DNA of 64,000 bases, taken from NCBI GenBank assembly GCA_022843025.1, contig JALHOL010000008.1, forward strand, positions 1 to 64,000, given 5' to 3'. Origin of the DNA: Paracoccaceae bacterium. Its GTDB lineage: Bacteria; Pseudomonadota; Alphaproteobacteria; Rhodobacterales; Rhodobacteraceae. Shown piece by piece: positions 8,532-17,597 of this stretch. The position numbers and the translations under genes are program-made. Position 1 is the stretch's first letter; every line of letters starts with the position of its first letter. The notes below the pieces were generated by a model. The model did not search any database. It was given only the letters and a program-made list of their open reading frames with translations, and was not told where the DNA came from.

Positions 8532-9785
8532 ATGGCGGCAGAGGGTTTGGCGGCACGGACAGCGGCGGTGGGCCTGTTGGGCGCTGTGCTGGGCGAAGGT
8601 CGGCTGATGGCGCAGGTGGTGGCCGATGCACAGGGGCCGATGGCATCTCTGCCCCCGCAGGAACGTGCGCGGGCACAGCGGTTGGCGCTGGCGGTGCTGC
8701 GGCATATCGAACCGGCCGACCGCGTGCTTGATCCGCATCTGCGCAAGGCGCCGCCCCGGCTGGTGCGTGATGCGCTGCGGCTGGCTGTGGTGGAAATCGC
8801 CATGGGTGGTGCGGCGCATGGCGCCGTGAACGCGGCGGTGGAAATGGTGCGGCGCGGCAAGCGCACCGCGCCCTTTGCCGGACTGGTCAATGCCGTGCTG
8901 CGCAAGATGCCCGAGTCCCCCTTTGTCGGGCTTCCCCCGCAGAAACTGCCCCGCTGGCTGCGCCAGCCGCTGGTGCATGCCTATGGTCGCGACACGGTCA
9001 CGGCGATGGAGGCAGTGCAAGCCCTGCCGCCGCCGCTGGACCTGACCCTGCGTGAGGGGGCAGAGGCGCCGGAGGGCACGCTGCTGCCCACGGGCAGCCT
9101 GCGGCTGGAGGAAAAGGGGCAGGTATCAGCCCTTGCCGGATATGAGGCCGGTGGCTGGTGGGTACAGGATGCCGCCGCCGCGCTGGCCGTGCGCCTGCTG
9201 GCGCCTGGGGCCGGGGAACGGGTGCTGGATCTGTGCGCCGCGCCGGGGGGGAAAACCCTGCAGCTGGCTGCTGCCGGGGCGGATGTGACGGCATTGGATA
9301 TGTCTGGCCCACGTCTGGCGCGGCTGCATGAAAACCTGACGCGCTGCAGTTTGCGGGCAAAGGTCGTGGTGGCAGATGCTCTGGTGTGGGAGCCGGAGGA
9401 AAGGTTCGATGCTGTTCTGCTGGATGCGCCTTGTTCGGCCACCGGAACGATCCGCCGCCATCCCGATTTGCCCTTCGCCAAGGATGGGTCTGACCTGCCC
9501 GATCTGATTGCGTTGCAGGCGCAGATGCTGGATCGGGCCTTGGGCATGGTGAAACCGGGCGGTCGGCTGGTCTTTTGCACCTGCTCTTTGCTGCCGGAAG
9601 AGGGCGAGGCTCAGCTTGCCGCCGTTTTGGCCCGCCATCCCGGACTGCGGGCGGAACGGATGGCCCTGCCTGGGGTTGAGGATGGCTGGTGGACGGCAGA
9701 GGGCGCCCTGCGCCTGCGGCCCGACTACTGGGCCGAGGCGGGGGGCATGGACGGATTCTTCATGGTGCGATTGCGCCTGTCCTGA
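8532..9785 (+). CDS. rsmB: 16S rRNA (cytosine-C5) methyltransferase, RsmB type
   Basis: 417 residues. An N-terminal NusB-like RNA-binding domain (about 1-140) is followed by a Rossmann SAM-dependent methyltransferase. Motif I is LDLCAAPGGKTLQL. The RNA m5C signature has two catalytic cysteines: LLDAPCSATGTIRRHPD (motif IV) and VFCTCSLLPEEGE (motif VI). RsmB methylates C967 of E. coli 16S rRNA. It converges on the SDR gene across a 50-bp gap filled by a paired palindrome. Confidence 0.93.
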   Translation: MAAEGLAARTAAVGLLGAVLGEGRLMAQVVADAQGPMASLPPQERARAQRLALAVLRHIEPADRVLDPHLRKAPPRLVRDALRLAVVEIAMGGAAHGAVNAAVEMVRRGKRTAPFAGLVNAVLRKMPESPFVGLPPQKLPRWLRQPLVHAYGRDTVTAMEAVQALPPPLDLTLREGAEAPEGTLLPTGSLRLEEKGQVSALAGYEAGGWWVQDAAAALAVRLLAPGAGERVLDLCAAPGGKTLQLAAAGADVTALDMSGPRLARLHENLTRCSLRAKVVVADALVWEPEERFDAVLLDAPCSATGTIRRHPDLPFAKDGSDLPDLIALQAQMLDRALGMVKPGGRLVFCTCSLLPEEGEAQLAAVLARHPGLRAERMALPGVEDGWWTAEGALRLRPDYWAEAGGMDGFFMVRLRLS

Positions 9786-9788
9786 ACC

Positions 9789-9831
9789 AAAATCCTTCGA
9801 AGGATTTTGCAAATTTCTTCCAAGAAATTTG
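9789..9831. repeat. Paired-palindrome element, copy 1
   Basis: Two back-to-back palindromes between convergent genes. The first, 9789-9808, is a perfect 20-bp palindrome with half-site AAAATCCTTC. The second, 9810-9831, has 10-bp arms CAAATTTCTT around a CC centre. The same layout, including the GC spacer, recurs at 28151-28194, and a longer version at 19498-19589. Here it could act as a bidirectional terminator. Confidence 0.8.
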
Positions 9832-9835
9832 GCGC

Positions 9836-10573
9836 TTACTTCGGCGCGAACAGCCGATAATAGGCCCAATCCGGCAGGAATTGCGACAGGCGGAACAGCC
9901 AGGCAAAGGGCACCGGGAAACTGTTGGAAAAGTGGTCGGTGGTCATGTGTTCGAACATGACCTGCGCTGCCTGACCCGGTTCCATGATCTGGGGCATATT
10001 GAAATCGTTCTTGTCGGTCAGGCGTGTCTTGATGAAGCCGGGATTGCACAGCTGAACGTCAATCCCCGTGCCGCGCAGATCGCAATACATCGATTCCGCC
10101 AGCGACATCGTCCCGGCCTTTGACGCGCAATAGCCGATTGCCCCCGGCAGGCCGCGAAAGCCCGACAGTGATCCGGTGATCACGATATGGCCAGTGCCGC
10201 GCGCCACCATCTGCGGCATCACCGCGCCCATGACACGGGCGCAACCGGTCAGGTTGACGTTGCACATGGTCTCCACCGCGTCGGCATCCCACTCCTGCGC
10301 CTTGGTGGGCCAGTAAACGCCGGCGAGGAACACCACACCGTCCACCTCGCCAATCTGGGCGGCTGCCTTTCGGACGGATTCGGTGGATGCCACATCCACC
10401 GGCACAGGGATTGCCCGCCCCGGCAGTAGCGCAATCGCTTCGGCCAGCCGGTCGCCGGACCGGGCGGACAGCACCAGTTCGGCCCCTGCATTGGACAGGC
10501 GTTGGGCGAGTGCAAGACCCAGCCCCTCGGATGCGCCAACCAGCCAATAGCGTTTGCCGCGAAATTCTCTCAT
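9836..10573 (-). CDS. SDR family oxidoreductase, last gene of the RpoE-linked operon
   Basis: 245 residues. It carries the classical short-chain dehydrogenase signature: GASEGLGLALA at about 13-23, FLAGVYW in the NNAG position, catalytic Ser in ITGSLSG and YCASK. Acidic residues after beta-2 are absent, so NADPH is more likely than NADH. It is the distal gene of a five-gene run starting at 14446; gene order matches the RpoE-dependent RSP_1091-1087 cluster of R. sphaeroides as I recall it. Substrate unknown, possibly an oxidised lipid or aldehyde. Confidence 0.82.
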   Translation of the reverse strand: MREFRGKRYWLVGASEGLGLALAQRLSNAGAELVLSARSGDRLAEAIALLPGRAIPVPVDVASTESVRKAAAQIGEVDGVVFLAGVYWPTKAQEWDADAVETMCNVNLTGCARVMGAVMPQMVARGTGHIVITGSLSGFRGLPGAIGYCASKAGTMSLAESMYCDLRGTGIDVQLCNPGFIKTRLTDKNDFNMPQIMEPGQAAQVMFEHMTTDHFSNSFPVPFAWLFRLSQFLPDWAYYRLFAPK

Positions 10574-10583
10574 GTCAGATCCC

Positions 10584-11144
10584 TCATGCCGGAACCCGGC
10601 GCATGGTGGCGACCAGTTCCGCCACGGTGATGCCGAATTTGGTGAACTGGCTGCGGTTCATGATGGTTCCGTTTTCCATCAGATACATCCAGTCGGTCAC
10701 GTTCAGCACGTGACCACCCGCCTCTTCATCCAGCTTGATGCGATAGCGCAATTGCACGCCCGCCCCTTCGGCCCGGCCTGTGCCGGGGCCGACAACATCA
10801 TCCGCCTCGGCCCTGATTGACCCGTCATTTGACAGGAACAGTCGCCATTCCCGATCCTGCACGCGGCCGGAGTCATACTGGAACCGCTCCTTCAGAACGC
10901 CGGCATTGCCATCCCACACCCCCTCCATCTGTGCCACAAAGCGCGATGCGACGCGGCCGGTCGGGCCATAGATCACCCCTTCGCAGAGGATGGGGCCGGA
11001 CAGATGGGTGCGCAGGTCAAAGCGCGGGCCACTTTGCGCCAGATCAGCGGGTTGCTGGGTGCGAAAGCCGATGAAACGGGATTTCGCCACGATCAGCAGG
11101 ATCGTCAGCCCAACGCCAAGAAGCAGCGACAGCAGGGGTGTCAT
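10584..11144 (-). CDS. DUF3833 family protein
   Basis: 186 residues. One N-terminal membrane helix (LLSLLLGVGLTILLIVAKS), then a soluble beta-rich domain with FDLRTHLSGPILCEGVIYGPTG, the DUF3833 pattern. Members are often lipoproteins; this one lacks a lipobox and looks helix-anchored. Fourth gene of the RpoE-linked operon, 10 bp before the SDR gene. The repeated Trp/Tyr/Arg pattern is compatible with a lipid-binding fold, but function is unknown. Confidence 0.72.
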   Translation of the reverse strand: MTPLLSLLLGVGLTILLIVAKSRFIGFRTQQPADLAQSGPRFDLRTHLSGPILCEGVIYGPTGRVASRFVAQMEGVWDGNAGVLKERFQYDSGRVQDREWRLFLSNDGSIRAEADDVVGPGTGRAEGAGVQLRYRIKLDEEAGGHVLNVTDWMYLMENGTIMNRSQFTKFGITVAELVATMRRVPA

Positions 11145-11145
11145 G

Positions 11146-12405
11146 TCAGACCTCCGGAACCTTGGTGGCGGCCAAAAGCGCGATGGCCAGAACCTTCAGC
11201 GCGCAAGGAACCAGCGCGTAAAAGGCAGATAGGGCGAAGAGCGCCGAAGTCGTGTTTTCCACCCCCGGTGTGAACCCGGCCGCCTGCAGGGCAGGCAACA
11301 GCGTGGCCGCAGCAAGGGCGAGCGAGAGTTTGGAGACAAAGGACCAAAGGCCAAAAGCCGCCCCCTCGCCGCCCTGTCCCAACTGGCCCAGACGGCGGGC
11401 AAAGAGCGCAGGCAGCAGCACCATATCCGCCCCAAGTGCAGCACCAGAGGCCGCGCAGATCACGGCAAAGGCCAGCGTATCCCCGGCGCCCAGCGTGGCC
11501 GCCCAAAGGAAACTGGCAATCGCCAGCACCATACCGCAAAGCAGCGCGGGCTTTGCGCCAAAGCGCTGTGCCGCGCGCGACCAGATCGGGGTGGAAACAG
11601 CGGCCGACAGAAAGAACAGCAGCAGCAGCGGCCCTTCCATCCCGGCGGCGAGCAGGCGGCTTTCGACGAAGAAAAGGAACAGTGTCGATGTCACTGCCAC
11701 GGGTGCCGCGTTCAGCAGCGCGATCAGCAGCAGGCGGCGCGTCAGGCCATCGGCCAGCGCCGGGCGAAAGGCGGCCAGCGGGTTGGCGATGGGGGCAGCA
11801 GTGCCCGACCACTGCCCGCGCATCGCCAGCGTTGCGGCGACCGCCAGGACTGCAAACAGCAGGGCAAAGGCGGCAAAGGGCTGATCCGTCAGCGAGGCGA
11901 GCGCCACCGGGGCCACGGCGGCAAGGCAGACCCCCGCCAGCGATCCGCCTTCGCGCCAGCCTGCCAGCCGGATATGCCCGTTTTCGCCCAGCGTCGCGGC
12001 TTTGGCCACGCCTTCGGCATAGAAGGCGATGGTCAGAAACGAGAATGCCGAAAACAGCAGCGTCAGCGTCAGCGCGAACCACAGCAATGGCGCAACGGGC
12101 GGCGCCACGGCAAACAACCCCAGCATGGCAATGGCCATAAGGCAGGCGGCAATCGCCACCAGAAGCCCGCGCTGTGCGCGCCCCACCTCGGCCAACCAGC
12201 CAAGCAGCGGGTCTTGCACCACGTCAATCAGGCGCAGCAAGGCCAGCACACCGCCCAGCGCGGCAAGGCTGGTGCCATAGGTATCGACATAGAATTTCGG
12301 CGCGTGGATATAGATGGGCAGGCTCGCCATCGCGATCAGCGCGGCAAACAGGCTCCACCCGGCCAACCCTGCCCGCGGCGCGACATCAGGCAGGGTGACG
12401 GTCAT
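11146..12405 (-). CDS. MFS transporter, MFS_2 / GPH-type cation symporter
   Basis: 419 residues with about twelve hydrophobic segments. The start LAGWSLFAALIAMASLPIYIHAPKFY and the loop RLIDVVQDPLLGWLAE (the GPH-family D-x2-QDP-x2-G block) place it in the melibiose/glycoside-pentoside-hexuronide symporter group, as in R. sphaeroides RSP_1089. It overlaps the DUF1365 gene by 4 bp and is separated by 1 bp from the DUF3833 gene. Its place in a singlet-oxygen operon suggests lipid or lysolipid traffic (MFS_2 also includes lysophospholipid carriers), but this is inference. Confidence 0.82.
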   Translation of the reverse strand: MTVTLPDVAPRAGLAGWSLFAALIAMASLPIYIHAPKFYVDTYGTSLAALGGVLALLRLIDVVQDPLLGWLAEVGRAQRGLLVAIAACLMAIAMLGLFAVAPPVAPLLWFALTLTLLFSAFSFLTIAFYAEGVAKAATLGENGHIRLAGWREGGSLAGVCLAAVAPVALASLTDQPFAAFALLFAVLAVAATLAMRGQWSGTAAPIANPLAAFRPALADGLTRRLLLIALLNAAPVAVTSTLFLFFVESRLLAAGMEGPLLLLFFLSAAVSTPIWSRAAQRFGAKPALLCGMVLAIASFLWAATLGAGDTLAFAVICAASGAALGADMVLLPALFARRLGQLGQGGEGAAFGLWSFVSKLSLALAAATLLPALQAAGFTPGVENTTSALFALSAFYALVPCALKVLAIALLAATKVPEV

Positions 12406-13154
12406 CGCGTCACTTCCTCAGGCGGTGGTGTCGGGCGGCTGCGGAACTTCACGCCCTTGAGTGCCAGTTTCAACGCCTGCCAGTGGATCAGCGCCAGCAC
12501 GCGGCGGCTGCCAAAGGGGCGGCGGATCGCGGCGCGCAGGATTTCCCAATTGGTCAACGGCACACGCGGGCCGATCAGGTTGGTGAACAAGCCACCATCC
12601 TTGGACGAGTAGTCGATCCAGACCCCGATCCGGTCCGACCGGATATCAAAGCGGAAGGCGTAGCCGCCTTCGATGGGCTGAAAGGGTGACACGTGAAAGA
12701 TCTTCTTCGCGGTGATCGTGTCGGTCTTGCTGATCGGGCCAAGATCATCGCGGTGGCACAGATAGGAATGCCGGTCGCCATAGGTATTCGACACTTCGGA
12801 AATGACGGTCCGCAGGTGGCCCATGTGATCATGGCACAGCCAGAAGCTGACGGGGTTGAAAACGTGCCCCATCACGCGGGGTTGGCCCAACAGAAGGATA
12901 CGGTCCGCCCCCGGCAGGCCATATGCGGCCAGCACGTCGCGCACCCATGCGGTGCCACGGCCCTGCTTCGGCGCGCCGCCGAAATCGGCATCATGGATCG
13001 CAGTCAGGTTCGCCTTGTTGCGCGAAAACAGCGACGGACCCTTTGCGCGGTCAGGGTCGAGCAGAAGATAATCCACGGTATAGCGAAAGCTGTTCGCCAC
13101 CACGCCCTTGCGGCCGTGAAAGGTTTCGCCGCGGATCAGATCGACTTGCGTCAT
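12402..13154 (-). CDS. DUF1365 family protein, RpoE-linked lipid modification gene
   Basis: 250 residues with typical DUF1365 blocks: FHGRKGVVANSFRYTVDYLLLD near the N-terminus, GHVFNPVSFWLC, VSNTYGDRHSYL and KKIFHVSPF. The family is usually encoded beside an FAD amine-oxidase-like gene and a cyclopropane-fatty-acid-synthase-like gene. In R. sphaeroides the homologous pair RSP_1091/1090 has been linked to furan fatty acid formation, which I recall but cannot verify here. Overlaps both neighbours by 4 bp. No CFA-synthase gene is present in this operon. Confidence 0.85.
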   Translation of the reverse strand: MTQVDLIRGETFHGRKGVVANSFRYTVDYLLLDPDRAKGPSLFSRNKANLTAIHDADFGGAPKQGRGTAWVRDVLAAYGLPGADRILLLGQPRVMGHVFNPVSFWLCHDHMGHLRTVISEVSNTYGDRHSYLCHRDDLGPISKTDTITAKKIFHVSPFQPIEGGYAFRFDIRSDRIGVWIDYSSKDGGLFTNLIGPRVPLTNWEILRAAIRRPFGSRRVLALIHWQALKLALKGVKFRSRPTPPPEEVTR

Positions 13155-14446
13155 GCCGCCAATGCCCTTTGCCGTGCATCTGCGCGCATCGCCTCGACCA
13201 CATCCACCGCCGAGGCGAAGCCGTCCTCATGGAACCCGTTGCGCATCCAGGCCCCGGCGAACCAGGTGTTCTGGGTGCCGTTGGTGGCACGGATTTTTCC
13301 CTGCGCATCCAGCGCCGCCAGATCATAGACCGGGTGATCAAAGGTCACCATATCGTCGATCAGCGCCTCGTTGATCCCGCCATTGGAATTGAGCGTCACG
13401 AAGATCGGGTCATCCTGCGGGATGGGTTGCAGCGAGTTCATCCAATAGGTCAGGTCAATCTTGGCCTTGGGCCCGGTCTCCGGCTCTACATACACCCAGG
13501 ACGACCAGCATTTCCGATTGCGCGGCATGACCGACGTGTCGCGGTGCAGGATCGCATGGTTGGGCTGATAGCGTACCGCGCCCAGCGTTGCCTGCTCGGC
13601 CGGGGTGGCATCGGCCAGCAATGACAGGCTGACATCGGAATGGGTGGCCATCACCACGTCATCAAACATTTCCCATTCGCCGCCATGGGCGCGGATCAAA
13701 ACGCCGCCCGCCTCACGCTTGACGCCGGCCACCGCCGCACCCAAACGCAGATCCACCCCACGGCTGACCAGCGAGGATTGCAGGCGACGGACATATTCCA
13801 CCGATCCGCCTTTGACCGTGTACCATTGATGCTGGCCTTCGAAATCCAGCAAGGCGTGGTTGTCAAAGAACCGCACCAGCGCATCGGCCGGGAAATCCAG
13901 AATCCCCATCGTGGGGGTGGACCAGATCGCCCCGGAAAACGGGGTGATGTAGTAGTCGCGGAACCAATCGCCCGTGCCCAGCGTCGCCAGCAGATCGCGG
14001 ATCGTCATGCCCGGACGCACCACGTTGGCGGCGTTCTTGTTGAACCGCATGATATCGGTCAGCATCCCCAGAAAGCGGGGCGAGAACAGGTTCTTGCGCT
14101 GGGCAAAGATCACATCCAGCGAAGCCAGACCGTATTCCAGCCGCCCCCCGGCGATGGATGCGCCGAAACTCATGCTGCTTTCGACGTAGGGCACATCCAG
14201 CTTGTCGAACATGCCCAGCAGGTTGGGATAGTTCACCTTGTTGAAAACGATGAACCCGGTATCGACCGGCTGGTCGCCATTCTTGCCCGCCACCACCGTG
14301 CGTGCGTGTCCGCCAAGACGGCCCTCGGCTTCAAACAGCACGACGGAATGATCGTCAGCCAGAAGATGCGCGGCGGCCATGCCAGAGATGCCCCCCCCGA
14401 TAACAGCGATACGACGGGGAACGGAACCAAGGGTTTCAAAAGGCAT
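13151..14446 (-). CDS. FAD-dependent oxidoreductase (amine-oxidase fold), first gene of the RpoE-linked operon
   Basis: 431 residues from ATG 14446 (MPFETLGS); a GTG at 14458 overlaps the AGGAG ribosome site and is less likely. FAD-binding IAVIGGGISGMAAAHLL near residues 14-30 and EAEGRLGGHARTV identify the flavin amine-oxidase superfamily. It leads the operon FAD-DUF1365-MFS-DUF3833-SDR and has an RpoE-type promoter about 30 bp upstream. Homologous to R. sphaeroides RSP_1091 by position and type, a gene tied to membrane lipid change under singlet oxygen. Precise reaction is inferred. Confidence 0.88.
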   Translation of the reverse strand: MPFETLGSVPRRIAVIGGGISGMAAAHLLADDHSVVLFEAEGRLGGHARTVVAGKNGDQPVDTGFIVFNKVNYPNLLGMFDKLDVPYVESSMSFGASIAGGRLEYGLASLDVIFAQRKNLFSPRFLGMLTDIMRFNKNAANVVRPGMTIRDLLATLGTGDWFRDYYITPFSGAIWSTPTMGILDFPADALVRFFDNHALLDFEGQHQWYTVKGGSVEYVRRLQSSLVSRGVDLRLGAAVAGVKREAGGVLIRAHGGEWEMFDDVVMATHSDVSLSLLADATPAEQATLGAVRYQPNHAILHRDTSVMPRNRKCWSSWVYVEPETGPKAKIDLTYWMNSLQPIPQDDPIFVTLNSNGGINEALIDDMVTFDHPVYDLAALDAQGKIRATNGTQNTWFAGAWMRNGFHEDGFASAVDVVEAMRADARQRALAA

Positions 14447-14476
14447 GAAAGGCGACACTCCTGCTGGTCTTTTGTG

Positions 14477-14506
14477 GTCATACGAAGCTGCGAAAGGTTT
14501 GGATCA
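14477..14506 (-). promoter_or_regulatory. RpoE-type promoter of the FAD oxidoreductase operon
   Basis: On the minus strand, TGATCC (14506-14501), an 18-base spacer, then TATGAC (14482-14477), about 30 bp before the ATG at 14446. The -35 and spacer are the same as in the promoter facing rpoE. Confidence 0.75.
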
Positions 14507-14571
14507 AACTGTAAACTTTTCTGGACATTGGAAACTTGACATTCGCTTTACGCAGAACATTTCGCCCTGTG

Positions 14572-14601
14572 TGATCCATCCGACAGCATGTCACGTAAAA
14601 G
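14572..14601 (+). promoter_or_regulatory. RpoE-type promoter of rpoE-chrR (autoregulation)
   Basis: TGATCC at 14572-14577, an 18-base spacer, and TAAAAG at 14596-14601. It fits the R. sphaeroides RpoE consensus as I remember it (TGATCC, 18 bp, TAA-rich -10) and implies that rpoE activates its own transcription. Confidence 0.75.
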
Positions 14602-14711
14602 TTCCATGATGTTCGATGTACGTTGGGCCGAAAAAATCGGATGCACCTTTTCTCGTGTCGCCATAAGCTACGCGGGAACATGGGGTTAGACGCCGGAAGG
14701 AAGGCTCTGCC

Positions 14712-15257
14712 GTGCAGGCGGATGAGGTTGAGACGGATTGGGCGGCACTGGTTATCCGGGTGCGCGATCATCAGGACAAGGCGGCTTTTGCCGCCCTGTT
14801 CCGGCACTTCGCCCCACGGGTGAAGGCCTTCCTGATGAAATCGGGCGCGGATGCCACGCTGGCCGAAGAATGCGCGCAGGATGTCATGGCAACGCTGTGG
14901 CAAAAGGCAGGGCTATTCGATCCGTCGCGGGCTTCGGTGGCGACCTGGGTCTTCACCATTGCCCGTAACAGACGGATCGACGCCCTGCGCAAATCGCGGC
15001 GGCCCGAACCGGAAGACCTGCCCTGGGGGCCGGAGCCTGAACCCGATCAGGCCGAGGTGCTGGAGGCGCAGCAAGATACCGACCGGCTGGGTGCCGCGCT
15101 TGCCCAGTTGCCCGAAAAGCAGCGCGCGTTGATCGAACGGGCCTTTTATGGCGATCTTTCGCATAGCGAGATTGCCGCAGAAACAGGCCTACCGCTTGGA
15201 ACGATCAAATCGCGCATTAGATTGGCGCTGGAGCGGTTGCGCCAGCAGATGAGTTGA
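14712..15257 (+). CDS. rpoE: ECF sigma factor RpoE (singlet-oxygen response)
   Basis: 181 residues from a GTG start at 14712, supported by AGGAAGG about 8 bases upstream. Sigma-2 region: FAALFRHFAPRVKAFL and ATWVFTIARNRRIDALRK; sigma-4 region: LPEKQRALIERAFYGDLSHSEIAAETGLPLGTIKSRIRLAL. The group IV sigma factor followed 13 bp later by chrR is the singlet-oxygen switch of Rhodobacter: ChrR holds it inactive until singlet oxygen triggers release. It faces its likely target operon, and both promoters match. Confidence 0.95.
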   Translation: MQADEVETDWAALVIRVRDHQDKAAFAALFRHFAPRVKAFLMKSGADATLAEECAQDVMATLWQKAGLFDPSRASVATWVFTIARNRRIDALRKSRRPEPEDLPWGPEPEPDQAEVLEAQQDTDRLGAALAQLPEKQRALIERAFYGDLSHSEIAAETGLPLGTIKSRIRLALERLRQQMS

Positions 15258-15270
15258 GGCGAGACGGAAG

Positions 15271-15915
15271 ATGACGATCAGGCACCACCTTTCGGACCAG
15301 CTGTTGATGTCCTATGCGGCAGGCGAACTGCCCGAGGCGTTCAATCTGGTCGTGGCAACGCATGTGTCGCTTTGCGATGAATGTCGTGCGCAGCTGGCCT
15401 CGTTCGAAGCGGTCGGTGGCGCGATGATCGAATCGGCCGAAACGGCGGCCATGTCCGATGCCAGCCTTGCCGCCTGCCTTGACCGGATCGATGGTCTGTC
15501 ACAGGCCAATGCGCGCCGTCCGATGCGCGGTGCGGGTGTTTTTCCGGCACCGCTGGCGGATTATGTAGGCGGCGGGCCAGAGCGTGTGAAATGGCGAAAT
15601 GTCGGCATGGGCGTAAAGCAGGCGATTATTCGCACGGGCAGGGATGCCTCGGCCCGGTTGCTCTATATCCCCGGCGGGCAGGCGGTGCCGGACCACGGCC
15701 ACCGTGGGTTGGAATTGACGTTGGTGCTTCAGGGTGCCTTCCGCGACGACAGCGACCGTTTCGGTCCCGGCGATATCGAGATCGCGGATGAGGCGATGCA
15801 GCACACCCCCGTTGCGGAAGAAGGTCAGGTCTGCATATGCCTTGCCGCCACAGATGCACCCTTGCGGTTCAACAAGCTGATCCCGCGTCTGGCGCAGCCC
15901 TTCCTTGGAATGTGA
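15271..15915 (+). CDS. chrR: Zinc-binding anti-sigma factor ChrR
   Basis: 214 residues, one more than I recall for R. sphaeroides ChrR. The N-terminal anti-sigma domain carries the zinc ligands His6, His31, Cys35 and Cys38 at the published positions. The C-terminal cupin-like domain has His142, His144, Glu148 and His178, one residue off the R. sphaeroides numbers. The N-terminal domain binds RpoE; the cupin domain is needed for the singlet-oxygen response. Co-transcribed with rpoE. Confidence 0.96.
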   Translation: MTIRHHLSDQLLMSYAAGELPEAFNLVVATHVSLCDECRAQLASFEAVGGAMIESAETAAMSDASLAACLDRIDGLSQANARRPMRGAGVFPAPLADYVGGGPERVKWRNVGMGVKQAIIRTGRDASARLLYIPGGQAVPDHGHRGLELTLVLQGAFRDDSDRFGPGDIEIADEAMQHTPVAEEGQVCICLAATDAPLRFNKLIPRLAQPFLGM

Positions 15916-15918
15916 TTT

Positions 15919-16446
15919 CTAGGCTGTGACGCCTGTCAGTCGCACAGACAGAAAATGCCCCTCGGCCCGGATGGGCTGATCCGACAGGATCAGGTCATGC
16001 CGCGCGAGGGCTTTTTCATTTATGTGCCCCGCGCTCAGCGCAAACAGTGCCAGCAGATTACCAGCCGCAAACTGCACCGGGCCGTCTGTCACCCGCACCT
16101 CGGGCCGGGGCAGATGGCGTGCGGTCATCACGTTGAAATCGTCTGATTTCCCTCGTGCTGTGCCTTGCGCCGAAAGCGCGATGTCGCCCGCAAAAGCCAC
16201 CGGAACTAGCGGCCTGCAATCCAACGCCACCCCATCGCCAACCAAGCGAAAGCCGGGGCCAGAGATGACGGTCAGGTTCCGTTCGATCCCTGGAAACAGG
16301 GAAAACGGCCCATCTTCGGCCACCGTCGCCATCGATAGCCGCCACAGGATCGCCCCCTCTGCCTCAGCCCGGGCAAGCTCGACAGTCACGCCCTTGCCGT
16401 TCTTCCACGGCTGGCGGGTGAAATCGGCCGGTGTCAGGTGCTTCAT
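15919..16446 (-). CDS. hutD: HutD/Ves family cupin protein
   Basis: 175 residues. Start motif PWKNGKGVTVELA and FSLFPGIERNLTVISGPG are characteristic of the HutD/Ves family of double cupins. HutD is thought to sense or limit histidine-pathway intermediates; Ves is cold-linked in E. coli. No hut genes are visible here, so the role is open. It overlaps rmuC by 4 bp and converges on chrR across 3 bp. Confidence 0.8.
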   Translation of the reverse strand: MKHLTPADFTRQPWKNGKGVTVELARAEAEGAILWRLSMATVAEDGPFSLFPGIERNLTVISGPGFRLVGDGVALDCRPLVPVAFAGDIALSAQGTARGKSDDFNVMTARHLPRPEVRVTDGPVQFAAGNLLALFALSAGHINEKALARHDLILSDQPIRAEGHFLSVRLTGVTA

Positions 16447-17597
16447 GGCGTCGCGTGCGGCGCGATCAAGGGCGTGGGATCAGCGGCGATTTCCTCGAAA
16501 TCGAAATTGTCCAGCCGCCGCGCCCTGCGCGTGGCCTTTTCGCTGCTGACCTTGATTTCCTCGATATCCTTTGCGGCCTGCCCGAAATGCCGGTCCAGAT
16601 TTTCCACCCGCGCACCCAGCCGTTCCACATCGCCATAAAGCAGCGCCAATTCCTTGCGGATCGCCCCTGCCTGTTCCCGCATCCGGGCATCCTTCAACAC
16701 CGCGCGCATGGTGTTCAGCGTGGCCATGCAGGTGGTGGGCGACACAATCCAGACCTTCGCGGCAAAGCCTTCGCGCACCACATCGGGGAAATTCGCGTGC
16801 AATTCGGCATAAACCGCCTCGGAGGGCAGGAACATCAGCGCGCCATCCGCCGTTTCGCCCTCAAGAATATACTTCTCGGCAATGGCGCGGATATGCGCCC
16901 GGACAGAGGCACGCATCATTCGCTGCGCCTCAAGCTGCTGCGCGGGTGTCTCGGCCCGGCGCAGGGCCTCATAGGCCTCAAGCGGGAACTTCGCGTCGAT
17001 GACGATCGGTCCGGGCGGTTTTGGCAGGTGGACGAGGCAATCCGCCCGCCGCCCGTTGGACAGCGTGGCCTGCATCGAATAGGCGTCCGGGGGCAGCGCC
17101 TTTTGCACGATGTCATTCAGCTGAATCTCGCCAAACGCACCGCGTGTTTGCTTGTTCGACAGGATATCCTGCAAAGACAGCACATTGCCCGACAGCTTTT
17201 CGATATTGGCCTGCGCCTTGTCGATGGTTTCCAACCGCTGCTGCAAATCGCCAAGGCTGCGCGCGGTGCGGGTGGATGTGCCATGCAGCGCTTCGGTCAT
17301 CTGGCGCTGCACATCGGCCAAACGCTGTTCCATCAGCTTCAGCATGGACGACTGGCCCACCGCCGCAGCCTCTGACACGTGATGCAACCCGCCCGCCAGC
17401 CGTTCCTGCCCGTCTGACAGCGATTGCACCCGGTTGGACATCCATTCCATCTGTCGCAGCATCGGTGCCGCCATCCGCGCCGCCCGTGCCGCCGCCCGCA
17501 GCGTCAGCAACAGGACGATCACCACCACCAGCGCCCCCGCTGCAATCAGGACCGGGGGATCGTTCCATGCATATTGGATGCCGCCAATGGTAATCAT
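16443..17597 (-). CDS. rmuC: DNA recombination protein RmuC
   Basis: 384 residues from ATG 17597, which overlaps the mutL stop by 4 bp; an upstream start would extend far into mutL. An N-terminal membrane helix ([18 protein letters not shown]) is followed by a coiled coil and then the RmuC nuclease-like core: [48 protein letters not shown] and [13 protein letters not shown]. RmuC limits inversion of short inverted repeats and is related to restriction nucleases. Probably co-expressed with mutL. Confidence 0.93.
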   Translation of the reverse strand: MITIGGIQYAWNDPPVLIAAGALVVVIVLLLTLRAAARAARMAAPMLRQMEWMSNRVQSLSDGQERLAGGLHHVSEAAAVGQSSMLKLMEQRLADVQRQMTEALHGTSTRTARSLGDLQQRLETIDKAQANIEKLSGNVLSLQDILSNKQTRGAFGEIQLNDIVQKALPPDAYSMQATLSNGRRADCLVHLPKPPGPIVIDAKFPLEAYEALRRAETPAQQLEAQRMMRASVRAHIRAIAEKYILEGETADGALMFLPSEAVYAELHANFPDVVREGFAAKVWIVSPTTCMATLNTMRAVLKDARMREQAGAIRKELALLYGDVERLGARVENLDRHFGQAAKDIEEIKVSSEKATRRARRLDNFDFEEIAADPTPLIAPHATP

